This document shows, one piece after another, positions 1 through 8,392 of a stretch of 64,000 nucleotides of DNA; the stretch's first letter is position 1; each line of letters begins with the position of its first letter. The notes under the pieces are model-generated. The model was given only the letters and a program-made list of their open reading frames with translations, did not search any database and was not told where the DNA came from. Source of the DNA: Propionibacterium sp. (GTDB lineage: Bacteria; Actinomycetota; Actinomycetes; Propionibacteriales; Propionibacteriaceae); assembly GCA_012517405.1 (NCBI GenBank), contig JAAYVB010000044.1:1-64000 (forward strand), in the 5' to 3' direction. The position numbers and the translations under genes were made by a program.

Positions 1-1113
1 GAGGTCGAGGTCGAGGATTCCTTCAACACCGTCGCGTCGAACAACGAGACCGAGGATTCGTTCAACACCGAGACCGACGTCGAGATCGAAGACTCCTTCA
101 ACGACAGCTCCGACAACTCCACGAACGTGGGCATCGCGGTCGAGGATTCCTTCAACGAGGTCGAGGACTCGTACAACGACGTGTTCTCGAACAATGACAC
201 TGACGTGCTCTCGGGCAACGAGGTCGAAGATTCGTTCAACGAGACCAGCAACTCCAACAACGACATCCTCTCGAACAACGACATCGAGATCGAGGACTCC
301 GGCAACCAGAACTCCTACAACGACTCGTCCACCGATGTGGACGTCGAATTCGAGATCGAGGACTCCTTCAACACCGTGGAGAACTCGCACAATGACTCGT
401 CGACCGAGGTCGAGGTCGAGATCGAAGACTCCTTCAATGACAGTTCGGACAACTCCATTCGCAACCAGGATTCGTTCAACGTTACGAGTTCGTTCAACAC
501 TCAAACGTTGAATGACTACTCGTCAACTGTCGGAGTGCGCCAGTACAACGCCGGCTTCGAGAACTTGAATTTCAGTGGACTGACCGGTGGCGGACTTCTC
601 GGAGCTGCAGGCAAGGGCTTCGGCGGCAGCGATACCGAGGTCAACATTGACGTAGATGCGCGCACGTTGCAGTTCGATCAGTCGGTCAACCAGGTCATCT
701 CGACAGGTAACAGCTTCGGCGATACCGACATCGTGCAGGTTTTCGGGCAGAGCGCAAGTGTCGCCTTCGGTGACGATTCGATCGCCGCGGGTGGCGATGT
801 GAACATCGACAATTCCGTGACGAAGATCTTCGCTGACGATATCAATATCGGCAACACCGACATCGATGTGCGCATCAACGATTCGTTCAACGATTTCTCC
901 GAGCAGTACGACCTCAATCTTGACATCAACGATTCGTTCAATGATCAGTCGACGAACGTGAATGTTGATATCGAAGACTCGTTCACAATCGAGGATTCGT
1001 TCACCAGCGAGATCGATGCTACCTACGAGAACAGCTTCGAGTGGGCCAACAGCGGCAATATCTTCAGCCCAGGCTCCGGCACCACCGGTGGCGAGGGCGA
1101 GATCGATTTCTGA
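1..1113 (+). CDS. IniB-like protein with DSFN-type repeats (3' part)
   Basis: The reading frame is open from base 1, so the true start lies upstream; 370 residues are visible. The first ~160 residues are a low-complexity tract rich in D, N, S, E and V in which EDSFN (variants EDSYN, EDSGN, ENSHN, QDSFN) recurs every 7–27 residues. A compact region follows at about residues 225–300 (DQSVNQ, AAGGDVNIDNS, ADDINIGNTDI). It is clearly homologous to the middle of the protein at 5291–6100. The C-terminus returns to INDSFND and IEDSF units. No membrane segment is visible. It precedes two dynamin-like GTPases, as iniB precedes iniA/iniC in mycobacteria, so an envelope-stress role is inferred. The link to IniB rests on context and the shared domain, because its N-terminal domain is outside the window. 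Confidence 0.75.
   Translation, partial: EVEVEDSFNTVASNNETEDSFNTETDVEIEDSFNDSSDNSTNVGIAVEDSFNEVEDSYNDVFSNNDTDVLSGNEVEDSFNETSNSNNDILSNNDIEIEDSGNQNSYNDSSTDVDVEFEIEDSFNTVENSHNDSSTEVEVEIEDSFNDSSDNSIRNQDSFNVTSSFNTQTLNDYSSTVGVRQYNAGFENLNFSGLTGGGLLGAAGKGFGGSDTEVNIDVDARTLQFDQSVNQVISTGNSFGDTDIVQVFGQSASVAFGDDSIAAGGDVNIDNSVTKIFADDINIGNTDIDVRINDSFNDFSEQYDLNLDINDSFNDQSTNVNVDIEDSFTIEDSFTSEIDATYENSFEWANSGNIFSPGSGTTGGEGEIDF
13..480 (+). repeat. Coding repeat tract (EDSFN units)
   Basis: The DNA repeats an imperfect 15-base unit GAGGATTCCTTCAAC and close variants, for example at 13–27, 52–66, 88–102, 142–156, 226–240, 358–372 and 466–480. All copies are in one frame and encode EDSFN. Synonymous third-base differences (GAT/GAC, TCC/TCG) show that the peptide is conserved rather than freshly duplicated DNA. 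More diverged copies occur at about 877–1005. Confidence 0.85.
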
Positions 1114-1130
1114 TCGCACTAGATGACATT

Positions 1131-1163
1131 CACAGCCCGGCTTCCCTGGAGGCCGGGCTTGTG
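1131..1163 (+). terminator. Hairpin downstream of IniB-like gene
   Basis: CACAGCCCGGC pairs with GCCGGGCTTGTG (one bulged T) around a 10-nt loop, 18 nt after the stop codon. There is no U-tract after it, so it may attenuate rather than fully stop transcription into the GTPase genes. Confidence 0.5.
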
Positions 1164-1218
1164 GATGTTCGGCATCATTTGATTGAGTGACGTACAGCAC
1201 CGATTGCGAGGAGCAAGC

Positions 1219-3180
1219 ATGACCGATCAGGCTCGGGCAAGCCGCACGCATGCGGACGGATCGGCTGCGGTGCCGCGGCGGGCGATGGCCCGCTCGGCGA
1301 CCATCGCTGATCCCTCGAAGCCCCCGACTGAGGCGGCTGTTCCTGGGCGGCGCGAGTTGCTCGAACTCGTGGAGCGCACCGGCCGATTCGCCGCGGTCAC
1401 CAGCCGGACAGATCTTGTGCAGAGGCTGATTCAGGCTCGCACCCGACTCCAGGATCCGAACGTGCGGGTCGTCGTTGTCGGAGAGTTCAAACAAGGCAAG
1501 AGCAAGCTGATCAATGCGTTGGTGAACGCACCGGTGTGCCCGATCGACGATGATGTCGCGACCAGCGTGCCGACCGCGGTCGGCTACGGTGCACAGCCGG
1601 CAGCGTGGGTGGTCACTCGCACCGACGAGCCCGAGGCAGAACCCGTGAAGGTCGTCAAACAGCCCATTCAGATCGACGATCTTGCCGAGTATGTTTCGGA
1701 GAAGGGGAATCCGGGAAACCAGCGGCATATTGTGGCCGCCGAGGTCTCGTTGCCACGCGAGCTCCTCAAGGGCGGATTGCGCTTGGTGGATTCTCCCGGA
1801 GTGGGATCGCTGGATTCCACCAAGGCGCTCGCGACGCTTTCCGCGCTGTCGTCTGCTGATGCGGTGCTGCTGGTTTCGGACGCCTCCCAGGAGTACACCG
1901 CACCGGAGGTACAACTACTCAAACATGCGTTGCGTATCTGCCCGAATGTGGCGGCGGTGCTGGCGAAGACCGATCTCTACCCGCAGTGGCGGGTAATCGA
2001 GCGTCTTGACCAAGGGCACCTCAAACAGATCGGTGACCTCCCCATATTCGCGGTCTCCAGCGATCTGCGTCTGCTGGCGGCCTCCCAGCAGGATCGCGAG
2101 CTCAATGACGAGTCCGGCTTCCCGGCGCTCGTGGCACATCTGCGCCGCGATGTGGTCGAGCATGCCGAGCTGCTGAGTGCCCGCAGTGCGGTGCACGACA
2201 TGAATTTTGCGGTGGAGCAGATGACGGTGTCGGTACGAACCGAACTGAGCGCACTGCTGAACCCGCACGATACCCCGCGTCTCATCGCCGAGCTCGAGAA
2301 CGCCAAGGCAAAGGCTGAGGAGTTCCGCGGTGTGTCCTCACGATGGCAGGTGGCCTTGGCCGACGGCATCGCCGACCTCATCTCCGACATGGAGCACGAT
2401 TTGCGGGACCGGCTGCGGCGGGTCCAACGCGAGGCCGAGCAAGCGATCGACGAAGGAGATCCCGGCCCCATCTGGGAGCAGATCACGGAGTGGGTCGACC
2501 AGCGCGTCGCCTCGGCCATCTCGGAGACGTTCGTGTGGACCGAGGAGCGTTCCACCTGGCTGACCGAAGAGATCGGCGAGCTGTTCTTGGCCGAGGAGCG
2601 AGAGCTCCCGGTAATCGAGGTCGCATCCATCGACGGAATCCTTGATCCAGTCGACGAGTTGCCCGATTTTGACCCCGGTCAACTGAGCGCCACCGAGAAG
2701 ATCTATATCGGCGTCCGAGGCTCTTACGGCGGAGTCCTGATGGTCGGACTGGCCAGCGGGTTGATCGGCCTGAGCCTGATCAACCCGCTTTCGCTGATCG
2801 CCGGTGTGCTGGTCGGGCGGCGGGCCTATCGTGAGGACATGGGGAACCGGCTGATGCGCCGCCGCTTCGAGGCGAAGAACATCGTGCGTCGCTATATCGA
2901 CGAGGTCACCTTCCAAGTCGCCAAACAGCTGAAGGACCGGCTGCGAGTCGTCCAACGCACCGCTCGCGACCATTTCACCTCCATCGCCGATGAGATGCAT
3001 CGTTCTCTCACCGATTCGGTGCTGGCCGCCAAGCAGGCGGCCGGATCCTACAGCGCGCAGCACGACAAGCGGGTCGCGCTGCTGCGTACCCAATTGAGCC
3101 AGCTCGAACAACTCCAGGCCGGCCTGCCCGTGGTGCAGACGTTGCCGGCAGGCCGCGTCCCACGGGCCGTGGCGCAGTGA
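1219..3180 (+). CDS. iniA: Dynamin-like GTPase, IniA-like
   Basis: Predicted bacterial dynamin-family GTPase of 653 residues. G1 is GEFKQGKS at about residues 88–95. The G3 motif is DSPG, the G4 motif AKTD, and the switch region follows as DDDVATSVPT. After the GTPase and helical stalk regions there is a glycine-rich hydrophobic segment (about 503–533, SLINPLSLIAGVLVG), as in membrane-binding paddles of IniA and bacterial dynamins. A TTG at 1183 would add 12 residues, but the ATG at 1219 has a good GAGGAG Shine-Dalgarno about 6 nt upstream and is preferred. The gene overlaps the next GTPase by 4 bp (GTGA), so the pair is translationally coupled. In mycobacteria IniA remodels membranes and is linked to isoniazid/ethambutol tolerance; the same role here is inferred. 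Confidence 0.85.
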   Translation: MTDQARASRTHADGSAAVPRRAMARSATIADPSKPPTEAAVPGRRELLELVERTGRFAAVTSRTDLVQRLIQARTRLQDPNVRVVVVGEFKQGKSKLINALVNAPVCPIDDDVATSVPTAVGYGAQPAAWVVTRTDEPEAEPVKVVKQPIQIDDLAEYVSEKGNPGNQRHIVAAEVSLPRELLKGGLRLVDSPGVGSLDSTKALATLSALSSADAVLLVSDASQEYTAPEVQLLKHALRICPNVAAVLAKTDLYPQWRVIERLDQGHLKQIGDLPIFAVSSDLRLLAASQQDRELNDESGFPALVAHLRRDVVEHAELLSARSAVHDMNFAVEQMTVSVRTELSALLNPHDTPRLIAELENAKAKAEEFRGVSSRWQVALADGIADLISDMEHDLRDRLRRVQREAEQAIDEGDPGPIWEQITEWVDQRVASAISETFVWTEERSTWLTEEIGELFLAEERELPVIEVASIDGILDPVDELPDFDPGQLSATEKIYIGVRGSYGGVLMVGLASGLIGLSLINPLSLIAGVLVGRRAYREDMGNRLMRRRFEAKNIVRRYIDEVTFQVAKQLKDRLRVVQRTARDHFTSIADEMHRSLTDSVLAAKQAAGSYSAQHDKRVALLRTQLSQLEQLQAGLPVVQTLPAGRVPRAVAQ

Positions 3181-4724
3181 GCCCGGACCAGCTGGACGAC
3201 ACTGCGGCCCTGATCGAGGTCACCCGCCGCCTCTATACGCGCGACGAGGCGGCGCTGGAGCTACTCGACCGACTGGAGCGCAGGATTCGTGAGCCACTCC
3301 GGCTTGCCATCGCGGGCATCGTGAAGGCGGGAAAGTCGACGCTACTCAATGCGATCCTGGGTGAGCAGATCGCGCCCACGGATGCTGGTGAGTGCACCAA
3401 GATCGTCACCTGGTATCGCTACTCGGAGACTCCATCGATCACCTTGCGGCCACACGGGCGCCCGAGCCAACGGCTGCCGCTACGCCGAGTGAGGGGCAAA
3501 CTGGTCATCGACCTGGGAGAGATGTCGGCAGATGACGTCGAGAGGATAGACATCGGTTGGCCGGCCCCCGCACTCAAGTCGGTGATTCTCATTGATACCC
3601 CAGGAATCGCCTCGACATCCCACGAGGTATCGGCGCGCTCGATGAGTTTCCTGACCCCCTCCGATTCTCCATCGGAGGCGGACGCCATCGTCTACCTGCT
3701 GCGTCATCTGCACCCCTCGGATCTCGGGTTTCTCGAGGCTTTCCGAGACACCGCGGCGGGGCCGTCGCAGACCGTGAATGCGGTGGCGGTTCTGTCACGC
3801 GCTGATGAGATCGGCTCTGGACGCATCGATTCACTGTTGTCGGCACGCAAGGTCGCCCTGCGGTACGAACGCGATGGAGAGTTGGCTTCGCTGGCATTAG
3901 GAGTAGTCCCGGTAGCTGGGCTACTGGCAGAGGGCGCGCAGACCTTGCGCGAGGCCGAGTTCACCGCCTTCCGGGAACTGGCCGCATTGGACCGAGTGGA
4001 GCGAGAGCGGCTGCTGGTCTCAGCAGATCGTTTCGTCCGGCCCGCCGATCATCTGTCGCTGAGCGAACGGGAACGCAAAGAGCTGCTGGCGAGATTCGGG
4101 CTGTTCGGAGTCCGCTTGGCGATCTCGCTGATCCGTGCGGGGGCCACCGATTCGACGCGACTGTCCACCCAGCTCGTGCAGCACAGCGGCCTCAATGAGT
4201 TGAACGACTTCGTCGAGTTGCACTTTCACTCCCGGGCGGCGAGCCTGAAAGCCAGGGGCGTACTGGATGCACTGGAGCGGTTATTGCGCGACAAGCCGCG
4301 CCGAGATTCCTCCACAGTCTTGGAAGGAATCGAACGGATCCGAGCTTCGGCTCACTGGTTGCGTGAACTGACATTGCTGTCCTCGGCGCGCACGGCAGGG
4401 CTGGGCCTTCCGGAGGACGATGCCCAGCGGGCCGTGAGAATCGTCGGTGGCGACGGATTGGATCCGGCACTGCGGCTGGGCCTGCCCCAGGAGGTATCCG
4501 CCCACGAAATAGCTCTGCAGGCCATGATCGAACTCGATCAGTGGCGAGCGAAGAGTCAGTCGCCGATGCTTGAGCGCAAAGCTACCGAGACCTGCAGAAT
4601 CGTGGTGCGCACTCTGGAAGGGATTGTCTCAGGCATCAGCCCCACCAGACCACCCCAGTCCCTTGCGGACGTCGTGACGGCGCACGCTCCAGGCAACAGC
4701 ACCACGCAGGTTGCTGACGAGTAG
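3177..4724 (+). CDS. iniC: Dynamin-like GTPase, IniC-like
   Basis: Second dynamin-family GTPase, 515 residues, starting at a GTG that overlaps the iniA-like stop. The P-loop is GIVKAGKS (residues 47–54), the G3 motif is DTPG at about residue 140, and the G4 position reads SRAD instead of N/TKxD. The rest is helical with many charged residues and no strong membrane segment, as in IniC. Tandem dynamin-like genes usually give hetero-oligomeric pairs, which is inferred here. The last 96 bp overlap the 3' end of the convergent membrane-protein gene on the minus strand. Confidence 0.83.
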   Translation: MSPDQLDDTAALIEVTRRLYTRDEAALELLDRLERRIREPLRLAIAGIVKAGKSTLLNAILGEQIAPTDAGECTKIVTWYRYSETPSITLRPHGRPSQRLPLRRVRGKLVIDLGEMSADDVERIDIGWPAPALKSVILIDTPGIASTSHEVSARSMSFLTPSDSPSEADAIVYLLRHLHPSDLGFLEAFRDTAAGPSQTVNAVAVLSRADEIGSGRIDSLLSARKVALRYERDGELASLALGVVPVAGLLAEGAQTLREAEFTAFRELAALDRVERERLLVSADRFVRPADHLSLSERERKELLARFGLFGVRLAISLIRAGATDSTRLSTQLVQHSGLNELNDFVELHFHSRAASLKARGVLDALERLLRDKPRRDSSTVLEGIERIRASAHWLRELTLLSSARTAGLGLPEDDAQRAVRIVGGDGLDPALRLGLPQEVSAHEIALQAMIELDQWRAKSQSPMLERKATETCRIVVRTLEGIVSGISPTRPPQSLADVVTAHAPGNSTTQVADE

Positions 4725-5267
4725 CGCCAAGGTGACCGCGACGAGTTGGCCGGCCAGGAGTTGTCGCAGGTGCTCGCCATGGTCACCGGCGGCTATCAGT
4801 TCACGTCCCAGACCGAAGAGCAACGCCTGCCCGAGCAGAGTGATGAACTGCCACCATCGCACGCCGGGCTTGCGGTTGGTGAACGACACCAGCAAGGTTA
4901 TCTGGATGAGTAGCAGCCCGATCATTGCCGCGAATGCCGACCAATAGATGATGTCTGCAGCGCGCTGGTAGGTTTCGGTGGTGCGCTCGGAGTTCACGTC
5001 GCGGATCGTCTCGACGATGAGCGGAAGCTGGTCTTCGCGCACGACGAAGAAGTAGATGATCGCCAGCCCCGCCAGCACGAAGCTGACCACCCACAAGAAC
5101 TGGCAGGCCCGAACCGAGAACGGTGGTGCGAGCTTGACCAATACCGGGGCAGCATTCGGGTTGAGCACGGAGGGACGCTCCGGCGGCTCCTGCTGCGGTT
5201 TCACGGTTCGTATCCGCATGACCGCAGCAGTTGCGCCGGAGGTCTCCTGATCGTTATTTTCAGCCAT
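4629..5267 (-). CDS. Four-helix membrane protein of unknown function
   Basis: 212 residues if started at the ATG at 5267; a GTG two codons upstream (5273) is an alternative. The N-terminal ~45 residues are polar and proline-rich. Four hydrophobic segments follow: roughly residues 52–75, 105–128, 136–158 and 166–184. The C-terminus is basic. I do not recognise the family. It lies 23 bp after the second IniB-like gene on the same strand and is probably co-transcribed with it. That places it as a membrane component of the Ini-type locus. Its 3' end overlaps the iniC-like gene by 96 bp, tail to tail. Confidence 0.7.
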   Translation of the reverse strand: MAENNDQETSGATAAVMRIRTVKPQQEPPERPSVLNPNAAPVLVKLAPPFSVRACQFLWVVSFVLAGLAIIYFFVVREDQLPLIVETIRDVNSERTTETYQRAADIIYWSAFAAMIGLLLIQITLLVSFTNRKPGVRWWQFITLLGQALLFGLGRELIAAGDHGEHLRQLLAGQLVAVTLALLVSNLRGAVAWSVRRHDVRKGLGWSGGADA

Positions 5268-5290
5268 CTTCACGTTCGCAACCGAACTCG

Positions 5291-6100
5291 TTACGGTTGG
5301 TCAAGTCCGTCGACGTCATAGCCGGCCGGATCGTAGAGCACCGCACCCGAGTCTTCGTACTCGTTCGCCACAGCGGCCACGCCCGCGTCTGGAACGTCCA
5401 GGACCTCCGTAGCGGTATCCGCAGTGGCCGTTGCCGCGTCGGTGACCAGCGCGGCATCAGCCGGCGCGTCGACGACGGCGACCAGGCCGTCTGCCACCGG
5501 ATCCTCAGCGGCGGTGCCAACAGTGACGTCAACATCGGTGGTGGTCGACTGGTCGTTGAACGCATCGGAGATCTCTGCGGTGATCTCGGTGTTACCGATC
5601 CCGATATCGTCGGCATCGATCTCGGTCTGCGAGTTGTCGATCGAGGCATCCTTGCCGGCGGCCACCGAGCCATCACCGCTGGCGACGATCGCTTCCTGGT
5701 CGAAGATCTGGGTCACGTCACCGCCGGCCCAGATATTCTGATTCACCGATTGGTCGATGATCGTGGTGCGCGCGTCGATTGCGAAATTGGTGGTCACATT
5801 GGTGATCTCTTCGACCACGGTCGGAGGATGCGCGGGGGACTGCGGTTGCTGAATACTCACCTGGGGTGAGTAGCCAGGGTGAACCGGAGTCGCTTGGACA
5901 GGCCGCTGCACGACGTCGGGCCGGTCAACCACCACCGGCACGACAGCGCGCACGTCGGCAGCACAGGCCCCGGACAGGCCGGCCTCCGCGAGGGTCTCTT
6001 CGGGTTCAGCAGCAAACTGCGCGGCCGCGGCCGGGTCGCGCAACAAGCTCAGAATGAACTCGATGAGAGCGTCAGCAATCGTGGCCAAGGGCGTGGTCAT
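5291..6100 (-). CDS. IniB-like protein with N-terminal helical domain
   Basis: 269 residues. The start is the ATG at 6100, with AGGAGC 6 nt upstream; the longer frame to 6148 has no Shine-Dalgarno. The first ~60 residues form the amphipathic domain typical of mycobacterial IniB N-termini (ATIADALIEFILSLLRDP, then an AEPEETLAEAGLS stretch). A proline-rich linker follows. The middle region (DQSVNQ, AAGKDASIDNS, ADDIGIGNTEI) is a clear homologue of the protein ending at 1113. Only one DSFN-like unit survives (SDAFNDQS), and the C-terminal third is acidic and alanine/valine-rich. No signal peptide is apparent. Function is unknown; two IniB-like proteins flanking a dynamin pair suggest they serve the same membrane process. 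Confidence 0.78.
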   Translation of the reverse strand: MTTPLATIADALIEFILSLLRDPAAAAQFAAEPEETLAEAGLSGACAADVRAVVPVVVDRPDVVQRPVQATPVHPGYSPQVSIQQPQSPAHPPTVVEEITNVTTNFAIDARTTIIDQSVNQNIWAGGDVTQIFDQEAIVASGDGSVAAGKDASIDNSQTEIDADDIGIGNTEITAEISDAFNDQSTTTDVDVTVGTAAEDPVADGLVAVVDAPADAALVTDAATATADTATEVLDVPDAGVAAVANEYEDSGAVLYDPAGYDVDGLDQP

Positions 6101-6220
6101 ATCGCAGCTCCTGTCTTGTGGGTGACGGTCGATTCGAGCGTATGGCACGGGTTAGTACAAAGCATGGGGGATTGTCCCTAGTTTGTGAATAGGGGGTTAC
6201 GGGATCAGCAGCGTCCGTCA

Positions 6221-7155
6221 TCATCTGTCCTCGGTTCCACCTATAGTCAAACGCAGTTTGGCGATAAGATCAGAGCGCGATTTCGCCTCCAGCCGACGTC
6301 TGATACTGGCCACATGGTGCTCGACCGTACGGGGTGAGATGAAGATCGCCTGGCCGATCTCGGCGTAGGTCTTGCCTTGCAGTATCAACACCGCCACATC
6401 ATGTTCGCGTTCGCTCAGCGAAGCACCCTCGTGGCTCGGGGTTGGGCTGCTCTCGGTGCTGCCAGCAGCGTGCCGGATCACCTCGGGGGGATGAAGTTCA
6501 CGGGCGCAGGCCATCAGTCGAGAAGACGCCCTACGATCATCGGGTAACCGGCCCGCCCCGTGCGCGGCCAAACGCGCGCCATCCCAGGAGAGTCCGGCCG
6601 CCGCCAGTCCTCGGGCCGCCGCCTCGACTGCGCCTGCGTCAACCTTGCCGCCCAGAACTGCGACCCAGACCCCGCCTGCCTGGGCCATCGCAGCGGCAAC
6701 CGAGCTGTGCGGCGCCGCGGCCACCAATGCCTGAGCATGCGGTGCAAGCGAACCGGGCTTGTTGAGTAGGATGCCCTGCTGGACGCCCGCCCACCACAGG
6801 TGGTTCGACCACAGTGGGGGATAGCCGAGCCTACGCACGATCTCGAGGCCGTGTGCGAGATAGGGTGCCAACGTCACGGAGTCACCCAGTCGGGCTCCGG
6901 CATCGATCAGCGAGCCGAGCGGGAGCAGCGAATACAGTGACACGTCCACATTGCGGCTGGCGGTCAGAGCGGCCTGCCACGCCATCGTGAGGCTCTGCGT
7001 ATCTCCATAACGTCGAGCCAACGTGATCCGGATCGTGGCAAGCAGCAGCTGCGTGCGCGACGACTGAGGCGAGACGAGCTCTTCGGCCTGACGCAAGGCT
7101 TCGCGGGCCTCGTGCGGACGCTCATTGCGGATCGCGACAAAGGCCTGCCAGCCTA
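6221..7155 (-). pseudogene. IniR-like regulator, C-terminal fragment with LuxR HTH
   Basis: This is the 3' part of a gene split by the IS element at 7156–8392. Reading on from 7153 gives GWQAFVAIRNE and continues without a stop to TGA at 6221–6223 (310 residues). The last ~65 residues are a LuxR/GerE-type HTH (LSEREHDVAVLILQGKTYAEI, with the recognition helix in SPRTVEHHVASIRRRL). The upstream part is helical-repeat-like, as in large signalling ATPases. The first usable start in the fragment is a TTG at 7096 without a convincing Shine-Dalgarno, so expression is doubtful. The intact protein would have been 789 residues. Confidence 0.85.
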
Positions 7156-7173
7156 GTAGTGTGTCGCTGCTAA
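7156..7173 (+). repeat. IS630 left terminal inverted repeat
   Basis: GTAGTGTGTCGCTGCTAA, perfectly complementary to the right end at 8375–8392. Confidence 0.95.
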
Positions 7174-7186
7174 TGATTTGTGTATG

Positions 7187-7216
7187 TTGAGGCTTGACTG
7201 TTTCCTGACCGATAAT
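7187..7216 (+). promoter_or_regulatory. Probable transposase promoter
   Basis: TTGAGG at 7187–7192 and GATAAT at 7211–7216 are separated by 18 bp. A one-mismatch palindrome (CCTGACCGAT-A-ATCGATCAGG, 7204–7224) covers the -10 and runs into the Shine-Dalgarno AGGAGG (7222–7227). Confidence 0.5.
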
Positions 7217-7236
7217 CGATCAGGAGGAGCCGCGTG

Positions 7237-8378
7237 ATGCCCAGACCGAAGGATCATGTCGTTGAGTTGACGGATGCTGATCGTGCGTCGTTGACGCGGG
7301 TGGTCTCGCGTGGCGCGCACCCGGTCAGGACGGTCATGAGGGCGCGGGTTCTGCTCGAGCTCGACGAGAACGCCAGGGCGGTGCCGCACAGGCGGGTCGT
7401 CGCGGAGCGAGTGGGCGTGTCGATACAGACGGTGTATCTGATCGCGAAGCAGTTCACGGCCTCTGGCGGGGATGTTCATGCGGTGATCCACCGCAAGAAG
7501 CGGGTCACGCCGCCGGTGCCAGCGAAAGTGACCGGGGACGTCGAGGCCAGGGTGATCGCGTTGGCGTGCACAAGGCCACCGGAAGGGTATGACCGGTGGT
7601 CGCTGCGGCTGCTGGAGAAACACGTGGCCCTCACCGACGGGATCGGGCCGCTGGATCACTCCACGATCGGTCGGACCCTGAAAAAAGGGGGCTTCGTCCT
7701 CACCTGAAAGCGTGCTGGACGATCCCGCCCAAAGCCAACGGCGAGTTCGTCGCGCGGATGGAGGACGTGCTGGAGGTCTACCACCGCCCCTACGACCCGG
7801 CCGTTCCGGTGGTCTGTATGGACGAAAAGCCATACCAGCTCCTCGGCCACGCCCGCGATCCGATCCCTGCCTGCCCGGGCCACGACCTCAAAGAAGACTC
7901 CGAGTACGTCCGGCACGGCACCTGCTCGATCTTCGTGTGGGTCGAGCCCCTCGCCGGCCGCCGCCGGGTCGACGCCCGGGCGCAGCGGACCCGGATCGAC
8001 TGGGCCACGGAAATCGATCAGCTTCTCAACGTCGACTACCCCGACGCGCAACGGGTCGTCCTGGTCATGGACAACCTCAACACGCACACCCTCGGTTCGC
8101 TCTACGAAGCGTTCGAGCCAGCCAAAGCACGCGCGCTGGCCGAGCGGCTCGAGATCCACTACACACCCAAGCACGGCTCCTGGCTCAACATCGCCGAGAT
8201 CGAGCTGTCCGCCCTGACCCGCCAGTGCCTGACCCGCCGGATCGACGACCTCGACATCCTCAACACCGAACTCGCCGCCTGGCAGGCCGCAACCAACGAC
8301 GACGAGCGCCAAGTCCGCTGGCAGTTCACCACGACCGACGCCCGCATCAAACTTCACCACCTATACCCAAACACTTAG
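7237..8378 (+). CDS. IS630 transposase, two frames joined by -1 frameshift
   Basis: The N-terminal frame starts at ATG 7237 (GTG 7234 is an alternative) after AGGAGGAG and ends at TGA near 7707. It carries an HTH region ([20 protein letters not shown]). The C-terminal frame carries the DDE core: D in [10 protein letters not shown] in [11 protein letters not shown] in [10 protein letters not shown]. The frames meet at A6G5 (7681–7691). A -1 slip there gives a continuous ~380-residue protein (LKK then [11 protein letters not shown]), the normal IS630 transposase length. Other family members use programmed frameshifting, so this is probably not a mutation; the alternative is simple decay. Confidence 0.85.
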
Positions 8379-8392
8379 CAGCGACACACTAC
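8375..8392 (-). repeat. IS630 right terminal inverted repeat
   Basis: Reverse complement of the left repeat. The transposase stop codon TAG (8376–8378) lies inside it. Confidence 0.95.

Larger units (their letters stand above)
7156..8392 (+). mobile_element. IS630-family insertion sequence (1237 bp)
   Basis: Perfect 18-bp terminal inverted repeats (GTAGTGTGTCGCTGCTAA at the left end, its reverse complement at 8375–8392) are flanked by duplicated TA (7154–7155 and 8393–8394). The original target reads CTAG. TA duplication, 1.2-kb size and a DDE transposase in two frames fit IS630. The element is inserted opposite to the direction of the host gene. Both ends and the transposase look intact apart from the frame change, so it may still be active. 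Confidence 0.95.

Noticed and set aside
13-480. Tandem short repeats that could suggest a CRISPR array
   Set aside because: All copies are in one open frame, irregularly spaced, and vary synonymously; they encode EDSFN peptides.
6101-6220. Possible operator before the second IniB-like gene (GGGGATTGTCCC and TACAAA/TTTGTG arms)
   Set aside because: Arms are short and imperfect and do not resemble the palindrome at 11549; not enough to call a site.
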